DNA of 64,000 nucleotides from Chitinophagaceae bacterium (GTDB lineage: Bacteria > Bacteroidota > Bacteroidia > Chitinophagales > Chitinophagaceae): NCBI GenBank assembly GCA_016699815.1, contig CP065012.1, forward strand, positions 2,457,001 to 2,521,000, given 5' to 3'. The translations under genes were made by a program, and so were the position numbers. The first letter of the stretch is position 1, and the number at the start of each line of letters is the position of its first letter. The notes below the pieces were generated by a model. The model was given only the letters and a program-made list of their open reading frames with translations. It was not told the DNA's origin and ran no database searches. Shown one piece after another: positions 1-7,816 of the stretch.

Positions 1-2
1 TT

Positions 3-62
3 ATTGCCTCTGTGCAGCAAAAATTTGGCGTTATCCTCGAAAGAGAGGTAAACATAATTTAG
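3..62 (+). CDS. murB: C-terminal end of MurB (UDP-N-acetylenolpyruvoylglucosamine reductase), partial
   Basis: An open frame enters from the left edge and gives the tail IASVQQKFGVILEREVNII followed by TAG. The pattern FGV-x-LE-x-EV-x-I is the usual last segment of MurB, the flavoprotein that reduces UDP-GlcNAc-enolpyruvate to UDP-MurNAc for peptidoglycan. Only 19 residues are visible, so the call rests on this short motif. Its stop codon abuts the stop codon of the convergent kdsA gene with no spacer. Confidence 0.6.
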   Translation: MASVQQKFGVILEREVNII

Positions 63-884
63 CTATACAACTGCCTGCCTCAACCTCACCAGTTTTTCCA
101 GCAAAGGTTCAAGTAAATTAAGTTGCAACATATTGGCGCCATCGCTTTTTGCTTTTGATGGGTTGGGATGTGTTTCAATAAACAACCCGTCTGCACCTGT
201 TGCAATGGCAGCTTTGGCAATAGTTTCAATGAGTTGAGGGTTGCCGCCGGTAATTCCGCTGGTTTGGTTGGGTTGTTGCAAAGAGTGTGTACAATCCATT
301 ATTACCGGTACATTAAGTTCCTTCATCCAGCTAATATTGCGGTAATCCACTACCAGGTCCTGGTAGCCAAAAGTATTGCCCCTTTCTGTAAGCCACACAT
401 TATTATTGCCGGCGCTTTTAATTTTTTCTACAGCAAATTTCATGGATGGGCCGCTCAGGAACTGCCCTTTTTTTACGTTTACAATTTTGCCCGTTTTTGC
501 GGCAGCTATTAATAAATCTGTTTGCCTGCATAAAAATGCAGGTATTTGCAATACATCCACATAGTTTGCAGCAATAAAAGCTTCTTCGTGTGCATGAATA
601 TCAGTAGTTGCCGGGAGGTTAAATTTTTCAGCAACTTTTTTAATCAATTGCAAAGCTTTTTCATCGCCTATGCCTGTAAAGGAGCCAGCGCTGGTGCGGT
701 TGGCTTTTCTGTAAGAGGCTTTAAAGAGATAAGGAATGCCCAGTTTTTTGCAAATGCCCAAAGTTTTTTCGGCAACTTCCATTACCAGGTCTTCGCTTTC
801 TACTACACATGGGCCAGCTATGAGAAAAAAATTATTTTTATCGAATTGTTGATTTTTAAATACTGAGGCTGGGTAATTTTCCAT
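63..884 (-). CDS. kdsA: 3-deoxy-8-phosphooctulonate synthase, metal-dependent class
   Basis: KdsA condenses phosphoenolpyruvate with arabinose 5-phosphate to make Kdo 8-phosphate, the precursor of the inner-core sugar of lipopolysaccharide, in the cytoplasm. The 273-aa protein has the family blocks IAGPCVVES, IPAFLCRQTDLL, NVKKGQF, LTERGNTFGYQDLVVD and FIETHPNPSKAKSDG. Cys26 in the AGPC motif, with the His of DCTHS, the Glu of IETHP and the Asp of SDG, matches the four metal ligands of the metal-dependent class (Aquifex type), whereas the E. coli class has Asn in place of the Cys. It is a full-length single TIM-barrel enzyme. Convergent with murB. A TANNTTTG box lies only a few bases upstream of the start codon. 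Confidence 0.97.
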   Translation of the reverse strand: MENYPASVFKNQQFDKNNFFLIAGPCVVESEDLVMEVAEKTLGICKKLGIPYLFKASYRKANRTSAGSFTGIGDEKALQLIKKVAEKFNLPATTDIHAHEEAFIAANYVDVLQIPAFLCRQTDLLIAAAKTGKIVNVKKGQFLSGPSMKFAVEKIKSAGNNNVWLTERGNTFGYQDLVVDYRNISWMKELNVPVIMDCTHSLQQPNQTSGITGGNPQLIETIAKAAIATGADGLFIETHPNPSKAKSDGANMLQLNLLEPLLEKLVRLRQAVV

Positions 885-888
885 GCCG

Positions 889-896
889 CAAAGTTA
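889..896 (-). promoter_or_regulatory. -7 promoter element (TAACTTTG) for kdsA
   Basis: Read on the minus strand this is TAACTTTG, an exact match to the Bacteroidota -7 consensus TANNTTTG. It ends 4 bases before the kdsA ATG, so the transcript would have almost no leader. I see no convincing TTTG at the -33 position. The assignment is by motif and place only. Confidence 0.45.
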
Positions 897-1001
897 AGTG
901 GATTTATATTTTTTACTGCCTTGCAAATATTTTACTTAAACCTGGCCTTATTAGAATAAACAGAAGCATCATTTTCCTACTTTCGTACCACAAATAAATA
1001 T

Positions 1002-1946
1002 ATGGTTAAAGAAAAAATACTGGTTATTGGCGCAAGTGGGCAAATAGGAGTGGAGTTAACGCTGGCCTTGCGCAAAATTTATGGTAATGCCAATGTTATT
1101 GCATCAGACCTTAGGGAACAAAATCCCTTGCTGCAGGGTACCGGCCCTTATGTGAGTATGGATGTAATGAATAAAGAAATGTTGCATGTGCAGGTACTGC
1201 GGCAGGGAATTACCCAAATTTATTTACTGGCAGCTATTTTATCGGCCACTGGCGAAAAAAATCCCGGCCTTGCCTGGAACCTCAATATGCAAGGCTTGCT
1301 GAATGTGCTGGATATTGCCCGTGAAGAAAAACTGCATAAAGTATATTGGCCTTCGTCTATAGCGGTTTTTGGGCCCACATCGCCAAAGGCAAATTGCCCG
1401 CAGCAAACTATTATTGAGCCGGTAACGGTGTATGGCATCAGCAAATATGCCGGTGAGTTTTGGTGCAATTATTTTCATAGCCGTTTTGGGGTAGATGTAC
1501 GCAGCCTTCGCTATCCCGGGCTCATCAGTTATAAATCGGCGCCGGGCGGCGGCACCACAGATTATGCCGTAGAAATTTTTCATGAAGCGCTGGAAGAAAA
1601 AAAGTACGAATGTTTTTTAAAAGAAGATACTTATTTGCCCATGATGTATATGCCCGATGCCATAAGGTCAACCATTGAACTGATGGAATCACCGGCAGAT
1701 AAAATTTCGGTGCGTACTTCCTATAATATTTCTGGTATGAGTTTTTCACCAAAAGAAATAGCCGCAGAAATTAAAAAACACATCCCTGATTTTTCCATAA
1801 GTTATATGCCCGATTACCGGCAGGATATTGCTAATAGCTGGCCACAAAGTATTGACGATTCTGTTGCTTCTGCCGATTGGGGCTGGAAAACAGAATACGG
1901 CTTAAAAGAAATGGTTTCGGATATGCTGCTTAATTTGGGGAGTTAG
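1002..1946 (+). CDS. tdh: NAD-dependent L-threonine 3-dehydrogenase, SDR type
   Basis: An extended short-chain dehydrogenase (epimerase-like) of 314 aa. The N-terminal NAD-binding motif is GASGQIG, and the catalytic YxxxK is in TVYGISKYAGE. The segment RYPGLISYKSAPGGGTTDYA with the following EIFHEAL is typical of the UDP-galactose-epimerase-like threonine dehydrogenases of Bacteroidota and some animals, which oxidise L-threonine to 2-amino-3-ketobutyrate for glycine formation. The motif block separates it from true sugar epimerases, though other SDR functions cannot be fully excluded. It is monocistronic, with a TACTTTCG box (978-985) near the promoter position before the ATG. Confidence 0.88.
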   Translation: MVKEKILVIGASGQIGVELTLALRKIYGNANVIASDLREQNPLLQGTGPYVSMDVMNKEMLHVQVLRQGITQIYLLAAILSATGEKNPGLAWNLNMQGLLNVLDIAREEKLHKVYWPSSIAVFGPTSPKANCPQQTIIEPVTVYGISKYAGEFWCNYFHSRFGVDVRSLRYPGLISYKSAPGGGTTDYAVEIFHEALEEKKYECFLKEDTYLPMMYMPDAIRSTIELMESPADKISVRTSYNISGMSFSPKEIAAEIKKHIPDFSISYMPDYRQDIANSWPQSIDDSVASADWGWKTEYGLKEMVSDMLLNLGS

Positions 1947-2048
1947 TGTATGGTTTCTGGTGGTTGGTTACTCAATAAAGGGAGCAATTTATAGCACTTG
2001 CCAGAACTGTAGGTTAGAGCAAGCCGAGGATATATTTAATGCAAATTT

Positions 2049-2167
2049 TTACCAAATTTCCAACTTTATTTTTTCCTGAATAACCCATTTCCCATTGCTG
2101 TTCTTTAATAAAAATGCAATGGTTCTACCTGCTTTTTGTAATGCAGCTATTGAAGATATTATTACAA
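2049..2167 (-). pseudogene. Possible remnant of a coding sequence, C-terminal fragment
   Basis: On the minus strand an open stretch of about 40 codons reads like the end of a real protein, with IAALQKAGRTIAFLLKNSNG and then KWVIQEKIKLEIW before a TAA. It has no start codon and begins within a few bases of the stop of the 238-aa gene, in another frame. It could be the tail of a lost or frameshifted third gene of the neighbouring accessory pair, or chance. Nothing else is seen between 1947 and 2170. Confidence 0.25.
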
Positions 2168-2170
2168 TAT

Positions 2171-2887
2171 CTATAAATCAACTTCAACTTTTTTTATCCC
2201 TTTTAGTTTTTTAAAAGATTTTAATATTTGTTTTATTATTCTTGTTCCGGCAGAACCGGTATCAACACTTGCAGTTAAAATAGGCTCTTCATAGAATATC
2301 CTGCAATTATGCACAACACCATTTTTTCTGTTTAAGGCTTCAGATTTCTCATTGTAGGCCTCAATGGTTTCTGATATTACCTGCTCAATTTCTTCTTTGT
2401 TGCCGGTAAAATAAATGCGTAATACGGTGTCAACACCAAATCCAAAGACTTTTAATTCAAAAGGTAAGTTAGCTATTTGAAAAGGATGTGATTTTTTTTC
2501 GGTGGCTACCTGTTTCCAGTATTCGTCGGGTTTTAGGCCTTCTATCCAACACTCAAGGTCTTCTTCATCAAAATCTTCATCAGTAGGCTTTATAATTTTT
2601 CCTGTTTTTGATTTCCAGCAAAAACTGACGTTATCGTTAAATTCTGGCATAATCCATATAACCAGGTTTAGTTTGGAAACTAAACCCGGTTGGTAAATAG
2701 GTAATTCATTTCTTTGTTTATATCCTGCTAATGTAACTTTAGAACTAGGCTTTAGACCGGTTGTATTCACAAATATTTTTGTAAAATTTTCTGAAAAAAA
2801 TTCACAAAAATATTTACTAAATATTAAACCCTCAAGATGAAATGCTTTAGGCCCCCATTCATGTTCGCAATAAATAAACTTATACAT
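2171..2887 (-). CDS. Unknown protein; candidate immunity or partner protein of the upstream lipoprotein
   Basis: A 238-aa soluble protein with no signal peptide and no recognised domain. The middle holds an acidic stretch (PTDEDFDEEDLECW) and the C-terminal half is rich in charged residues with predicted alternating strands and helices. It starts 10 bases after the stop of the 616-aa lipoprotein gene on the same strand, so the two are almost certainly co-transcribed. A cytosolic partner gene directly 3' of a large exported protein that carries a nuclease-like motif is the usual layout of toxin-immunity pairs. That role is inferred from context only; no immunity family was recognised by sequence. 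Confidence 0.65.
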   Translation of the reverse strand: MYKFIYCEHEWGPKAFHLEGLIFSKYFCEFFSENFTKIFVNTTGLKPSSKVTLAGYKQRNELPIYQPGLVSKLNLVIWIMPEFNDNVSFCWKSKTGKIIKPTDEDFDEEDLECWIEGLKPDEYWKQVATEKKSHPFQIANLPFELKVFGFGVDTVLRIYFTGNKEEIEQVISETIEAYNEKSEALNRKNGVVHNCRIFYEEPILTASVDTGSAGTRIIKQILKSFKKLKGIKKVEVDL

Positions 2888-2897
2888 TTTCTAATAT

Positions 2898-4748
2898 TTA
2901 AAGAGCAACTGCAAATCGTATTATCCTGTATGCCAAAACAAAGCAAACCCAGTCATCTGCAATTCCTGCTCCGGCAGTAATCACATCCTCTAAAATTGTA
3001 CTTACTATTAAAGCTATTCCAGCGCCTATAGCAGTGCTTTTAATATAGTTTTTTAACTCGGGATGCTGATAGAAAAATTCAGCAATAATTTTATCTGCCT
3101 GTTGAAAATTTTGCCTTAGCCTGTCAATTAAGTGTTTGAATTTGTCAACTATTGTAGTGGGTACAACAATGGGTGGTGCTGGAACAGGATTATCTGTGGT
3201 AATATAATCATAAACTATAACACCTGGAGCATAAAGATTGGCTTTTAGATATTTATTTGAATTACTTGTTGGTAATAAAACGGAGGAATAATTTGTGCCT
3301 GTATGCCAGGAAATACTAGTTGGGAATTGATTTGCACAATGCATATTTGCCTTTTCTACATAATTGGCTACTTCAGATACTCCTGAAGTCTGACCGTTTT
3401 GATTATTAAGCTTTATTTCAAAAATCGTTTTATCCTGTAAATTTACAATATCTGCATAACCTCTATTATTAGGATTAGTGCTGCTTGCAAAGGGTATGGC
3501 ATATTCCACATCACTATTGAGGGGATTTTTTGAAACGTAATCTAACTGAATAATCCAATGTTCTTTAGTGCCTTGAAAAAACACATTACCAGTTCTCTTA
3601 GTACCCTGGCAGTCTAAATTTTGGTGTATAAAATCTGCTTGATTGTCTTCTTCATCTAATTGAAGAAAAACATCCTTTTCGTTTTGCGTCATTTGATAAT
3701 TACATACATAAGGTGGCTCATCCTGCCAGGGTATCCACCCATCGCCTTCTGTTGGTTCGGGGCAATCTCCGGGGTCGGCTACATTATTAGTTGCTGTAAA
3801 AGGAGCTGGGTTGTTTTGTGTGCTTTCGCAGGGATATACATAAGGTATTGGCCCACCGCCATTACTGTCGCCACCGTCTCCATATCCTCCGCCAAATGAA
3901 ATATCTGGTATTACAATTGTGCTGCATGTTGTGCTGTTGTTAAGGTAATTATAGCATTTTCCCTGAGTACAAAAACATATTAGTTCTCCTGAAGGGCATG
4001 GCGATGGCGGTACATCACAAGATGTTCCATCTTCACTGCATTTGCCATTCGCAGGACAATAGGTTTTATATATTGCGGATGTGCTGCAAAGTGAAATATA
4101 TTTAAGCCCTGCACTATCCATTATTGTAAAGCTTATATTTTCTATTTTAATTTTTTGTGTAGATACATGTGCCGTATCATCACTAAATAATTTTGGGTTG
4201 GTTATTTTATAATACTCTTCATTGAAAACTATTTTATTTAAAACCATACTCAGCATGGCAAATGCCGATGATGCCGTTTTTGAATTATCTAATTTTTCTT
4301 CGTAAGCTTTATAATCTTTGGCAAGGGAATAGCTAAGGCTTACGCTATCGTTGAGCGTTGCTCTTATAAAACCTTTTACCAAAAGTTCGCCTTCCATTAC
4401 AAAGGGTATTAAAATAGTGGTATCGGTAACGCCATCGAGGCTATTGCCTGCAAGGCTTGCATGGGCGTATTGCTTTTGGGATGTGCCCATTAATACTTTA
4501 TTCCAAACGGGGTAACCGTTTTGGGTGGCAAATTTGGTTACAAATTCTTTGCGTTCATTTCGTTTTTTAATTTCATTCATCACTCTTACAACAGAAGTAT
4601 TTGTGCCTGAAGGTAGGGCAAAGAATTTATTTGCTACATTAGGCTTTGCCTTGTAAAAATATTCTTTTTTGCAGTTAAGTTGAAGAAAGCACAAAATTGC
4701 CAATACGGCTAAAAAATCGGGGGGGGGGGGAATTAATTTACTTTTCAT
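2898..4748 (-). CDS. Large exported lipoprotein with Cys-rich middle and PD-(D/E)xK-like motif; toxin candidate
   Basis: 616 aa. The N-terminus has a basic start, four prolines, a hydrophobic core and a lipobox-like LQLNC (Cys26) followed by KK. Residues about 50-200 form an unassigned exported domain. Next come a Cys-rich segment (CPANGKC, SCDVPPSPC, ICFCTQGKC) and a Gly-rich linker. Around residues 429-446 the pattern RGYADIV then IFEIK fits the D...ExK core of PD-(D/E)xK nucleases, as seen in restriction-fold polymorphic toxins. The C-terminal 80 residues contain a membrane-like stretch (STAIGAGIALIVSTILEDV) and the sequence AGAGIADD. A run of 12 C on the coding strand (4719-4730) encodes the four prolines, so a change of one base would shift the frame. 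The nuclease and toxin roles are inferences. Confidence 0.75.
   Translation of the reverse strand: MKSKLIPPPPDFLAVLAILCFLQLNCKKEYFYKAKPNVANKFFALPSGTNTSVVRVMNEIKKRNERKEFVTKFATQNGYPVWNKVLMGTSQKQYAHASLAGNSLDGVTDTTILIPFVMEGELLVKGFIRATLNDSVSLSYSLAKDYKAYEEKLDNSKTASSAFAMLSMVLNKIVFNEEYYKITNPKLFSDDTAHVSTQKIKIENISFTIMDSAGLKYISLCSTSAIYKTYCPANGKCSEDGTSCDVPPSPCPSGELICFCTQGKCYNYLNNSTTCSTIVIPDISFGGGYGDGGDSNGGGPIPYVYPCESTQNNPAPFTATNNVADPGDCPEPTEGDGWIPWQDEPPYVCNYQMTQNEKDVFLQLDEEDNQADFIHQNLDCQGTKRTGNVFFQGTKEHWIIQLDYVSKNPLNSDVEYAIPFASSTNPNNRGYADIVNLQDKTIFEIKLNNQNGQTSGVSEVANYVEKANMHCANQFPTSISWHTGTNYSSVLLPTSNSNKYLKANLYAPGVIVYDYITTDNPVPAPPIVVPTTIVDKFKHLIDRLRQNFQQADKIIAEFFYQHPELKNYIKSTAIGAGIALIVSTILEDVITAGAGIADDWVCFVLAYRIIRFAVAL
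4719..4730 (+). repeat. Homopolymer of 12 G (12 C on the coding strand) inside a signal peptide
   Basis: Twelve consecutive G residues on the plus strand lie within codons 7-10 of the 616-aa lipoprotein gene. In a low-GC genome such a run is rare, and its place right after the start codon is that of classic slipped-strand contingency tracts. With 12 bases the frame is open. Confidence 0.85.
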
Positions 4749-4936
4749 AAAACTGCAGGTTTAAGGTTAAAAACTTATGTACACAAATATAAGGGCAAAA
4801 GGCATTGCCAGGCAATACCACGAAAGAGGTATTTTATGTTTTCATATAGCTTTTTTCCTGTGCTGATTTTAATAAATGCTTAAAATAATAAAGGGAACAA
4901 AAAATCTCCTTAATTATTATAAAAAATTTAAAACTA

Positions 4937-6304
4937 TTAACTCATTTCTGCAAAAAACTTATGAAAATAAGGTATGGTTTCAATGCCTTTGTAAAAATTT
5001 TCTACATTGTATTTTTCATTGGGGCTGTGCAAGCCATCATTATCTAAGCCAAAGCCCATAAATATAATTTTAATACCCAGTTCTTTTTCCAGGGTATAGC
5101 AAATGGGTATGCTGCCTCCACCTCGTACCGGTATGGGTGTTTTACCAAAAGTGGTTTCTAATGCTTTGGATGCCGCTTTGTATCCTTTGCTGCTTATCGG
5201 CGTCATGTACGCCTCGCCACCATGGTGTTCAAATACATTTACACTAACGCAGGATGGTGCAATTTTGCGGAAATGATCAAGTAAAAGTTTGGTCATTTTT
5301 GCACTGGTTTGGTTGGGTACCAGCCTTGCAGAAATTTTTGCTGTAGCTTTTGCCGGTAATACGGTTTTGGCTCCTTCGCCGGTGTAGCCGCCCCAAATGC
5401 CGTTTAGTTCCAGTGTTGGGCGTATGCCGGTTCGTTCATAAGTGGTAAATCCTTTTTCGCCCCAAAGCGCTTTAATGCCTATTTCATCTTTATATTCTTT
5501 TTCGTTAAAAGGGGCTTTGTTTATGAGTTTTCTTTCTTCATCCGGAACGTTAAGTACATCATCGTAAAAACCAGGAATGGTAATATGGTTGTTTTCATCG
5601 TGGCAGCTTGCAATCATTTTAGATAATACTACAATGGGGTTGGCAACGGCGCCACCATAAGTGCCGCTGTGTAAATCCCGGGCAGATGCGGTTACTTCCA
5701 CTTCAATGTAGCTCAGCCCTCGTACGCCGGTATCCAAAGATGGGTTTTCCATACTCAGCAAAGAGCTGTCGCTAATTAAAATAACATCGGCTTTTAATAA
5801 ATCTTTATGTGCGGCTACAAACTTTCCAAGGTTGGGTGAACCTACTTCTTCTTCGCCTTCAATTAAAAATTTTATGTTGGTAGATAGTGAATTGGTTTGG
5901 TTAAGTATTTCCAATGCTTTTACATGCATATAAAATTGCCCTTTATCATCGGCAGAACCCCTTGCAAAAATTTTTCCGTCAATTACTGTAGGTTCAAAAG
6001 GCCCGGTTTTCCATTCGTTAAGCGGCTCTACAGGCTGCACATCGTAATGGCCATAAACCAATACTGTAGGCTTTGAAGGGTCAATAATTTTTTCACCATA
6101 CACTGCCGGGTGACCATCGGTGGGCATTACTTCGGCTTTATCGCAACCAGATTTTAATAAACTGTTTTTCACCGTTTCGGCGCATTTCAGCATATCTGCT
6201 TTATGTTCGCTTTTTGCGCTTACGCTGGGTATGCGTAGCAATTCAAAAAGTTCATTTAAAAAACGATCTTTATTTTTTTGCTGGTAATCCTGCCATGCTT
6301 GCAT
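4937..6304 (-). CDS. M20 family dipeptidase / metallopeptidase
   Basis: A zinc-dependent exopeptidase of the M20/M25/M40 family, close to carnosinase-like dipeptidases. Metal and catalytic motifs are visible: YGHYDVQP (His ligand and Asp), RGSADDKGQF (bridging Asp), EGEEEVGS (catalytic Glu and ligand Glu), SDSSLLS, and DLHSGTYGG of the dimerisation lid. The protein is about 455 aa, standard for the family, with no signal peptide, so cytoplasmic peptide turnover is likely. I place the start at the ATG giving MQAWQDYQQKNK, where homologues begin; an in-frame ATG 10 codons upstream (6334) would add an atypical extension. It is not closely linked to its neighbours. Confidence 0.93.
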   Translation of the reverse strand: MQAWQDYQQKNKDRFLNELFELLRIPSVSAKSEHKADMLKCAETVKNSLLKSGCDKAEVMPTDGHPAVYGEKIIDPSKPTVLVYGHYDVQPVEPLNEWKTGPFEPTVIDGKIFARGSADDKGQFYMHVKALEILNQTNSLSTNIKFLIEGEEEVGSPNLGKFVAAHKDLLKADVILISDSSLLSMENPSLDTGVRGLSYIEVEVTASARDLHSGTYGGAVANPIVVLSKMIASCHDENNHITIPGFYDDVLNVPDEERKLINKAPFNEKEYKDEIGIKALWGEKGFTTYERTGIRPTLELNGIWGGYTGEGAKTVLPAKATAKISARLVPNQTSAKMTKLLLDHFRKIAPSCVSVNVFEHHGGEAYMTPISSKGYKAASKALETTFGKTPIPVRGGGSIPICYTLEKELGIKIIFMGFGLDNDGLHSPNEKYNVENFYKGIETIPYFHKFFAEMS

Positions 6305-6522
6305 AATATGATAATTTAAGTTATATGAGGGCAACGAATATACACATTTTTAATAGTGCAATGTCAACAAGTATGCTGCCCTCAAAAAATATTTTTATAA
6401 TAATTTAACAACCTTTAGCGTTAATGCCGTTACATTTGACCTAAGATTGAGAGTCAATTTATCAGCCTTTGTGTAGTTTTATCCAAACAATTTTTAAGGA
6501 TATTAGTATGCAAAGGCTGAGT

Positions 6523-7050
6523 CTATTTTAGCCTTACTTTTTTTTGCAATAAATAGTACAATAAACCCGACAGTAAATAAACCAGGCAAAGCGTCACTAT
6601 TGCCCACTTAGTTACCGATGCATAAAAAGTAAGCAGGGTAATTTTCTCCGAAACCCTGCCGGTAAGGCTTACGAACATCCCAAAATTTTCTAATACATCC
6701 ATTGCCCCGGCAAATAATGCAGCAACGCTGAGCCATTTTCCTGCTTTATGAAGAAAAATTGAATGGTATATTTTTTTTGACAACCACTTGCAACACGTAA
6801 ATAGCAATAAAGAATAAAATAGCAAAAAAACAAAATCCCTTGCTGTATGAATTTCTGCAACAGGGATAAGGTTATTGCGCTCCCACACATTTACTATTTG
6901 CTGTGTTGCATGGGTTGTAGCAGCCAACTCAAGATTTAATATGCCTAAAGGCGTGCTTTGGGTAATTAAGGGCTTGCCGGTAAGCTGCAATAGTACCGCC
7001 ATTAAAATGGTTCCCGAAAAAACGGTTACAAAAAAAATTTTACTCCTCAT
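6523..7050 (-). CDS. Integral membrane protein of unknown function
   Basis: 175 aa with about four hydrophobic segments: an N-terminal one (FFVTVFSGTILMAVLLQL), one near residues 70-87 (FVFLLFYSLLLFTC), one near 105-120 (WLSVAALFAGAMDVLENFGM) and a C-terminal one (TLCLVYLLSGLLYYLL) followed by a basic tail. The DVLENFG motif inside a membrane segment is notable, but I do not recognise the family. Its ATG overlaps the TGA of the superoxide dismutase gene by 4 bases (ATGA), which points to translational coupling within the LptF-SOD-membrane protein operon. Function unknown. Confidence 0.75.
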   Translation of the reverse strand: MRSKIFFVTVFSGTILMAVLLQLTGKPLITQSTPLGILNLELAATTHATQQIVNVWERNNLIPVAEIHTARDFVFLLFYSLLLFTCCKWLSKKIYHSIFLHKAGKWLSVAALFAGAMDVLENFGMFVSLTGRVSEKITLLTFYASVTKWAIVTLCLVYLLSGLLYYLLQKKVRLK

Positions 7051-7805
7051 GCTTTTTCAAAACGGCTTTGCACATAATCCCAGTTTACCAGGTTCCACCA
7101 TCCATCAATATAATCCGAACGCTTGTTTTGGTATTTGAGGTAATAAGCATGTTCCCATACATCAATGCCCATTAGCGGAAAGCCGTGTATGTCGCTTACG
7201 TCCATCAAAGTATTGTCCTGGTTGGGCGTGCTGCCAATATGGAGTTTTTTTGAAGCATCTGTATATAGCCATGCCCAGCCGCTGCCAAAGCGGGTTTTAC
7301 TAGCTTCAGAAAATTTAGATTTAAAATTGGCAAAACTTCCAAACTCGGTTTCAATGGCCTGCAGCAAATTTCCGGCAGGTTTATTATCAGCAGTTTTTGG
7401 GCGCATACATTTCCAAAAGAGTTCGTGGTTGTAATGACCGCCGGCATTATTACGCATTTTTGTTGAGTATTTTGAAACCTTTGAAAGGATGATTTCCAGG
7501 CTTGTACCATTGGCAACATTTTCCTGCTTTACTGCTTCATTTAAATTTTTTGCATAGCCTGCCGCATGTTTGGTATAATGTATTTCCATGGTTTGTGCAT
7601 CTATAATATTTTCCAATGCATCGTATTTATAGGGTAGTGGCGTTTGGTTAAAACCGGTTGCAAATTCATTTGCAATTGTTTTTTTTGAACTGCTGCAGGA
7701 TGCTGCAAGAGAAGAAATGCCTGCTATGCCTGCAGATAGCGCAATAGAGCCTTTTACAGTATTGGCAATAAAGTTTCTTCTGCTGCTGTTAATTTGTGTT
7801 TCCAT
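7047..7805 (-). CDS. sodA: Exported superoxide dismutase, Mn-type, with Tat-like lipoprotein signal
   Basis: Iron/manganese superoxide dismutase, converting superoxide to oxygen and hydrogen peroxide. Metal ligands lie in HYTKHAAGY, NNAGGHYNHELFW and IDVWEHAYYLKY. The GG before HYNH and the Gln in STPNQDNTLM follow the Mn-SOD pattern; Fe enzymes usually place the Gln in the helix next to the first of these. Unusually, about 45 extra residues precede the enzyme: SSRRNFIANTVKGSIALSAG followed by SSLAASC, a twin-arginine motif, hydrophobic stretch and lipobox. This suggests export of a folded, metal-loaded enzyme and lipid anchoring. It sits 11 bases downstream of the LptF-like gene and overlaps the next gene. 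Confidence 0.93.
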   Translation of the reverse strand: METQINSSRRNFIANTVKGSIALSAGIAGISSLAASCSSSKKTIANEFATGFNQTPLPYKYDALENIIDAQTMEIHYTKHAAGYAKNLNEAVKQENVANGTSLEIILSKVSKYSTKMRNNAGGHYNHELFWKCMRPKTADNKPAGNLLQAIETEFGSFANFKSKFSEASKTRFGSGWAWLYTDASKKLHIGSTPNQDNTLMDVSDIHGFPLMGIDVWEHAYYLKYQNKRSDYIDGWWNLVNWDYVQSRFEKA

Positions 7806-7816
7806 TATATTAAAAT

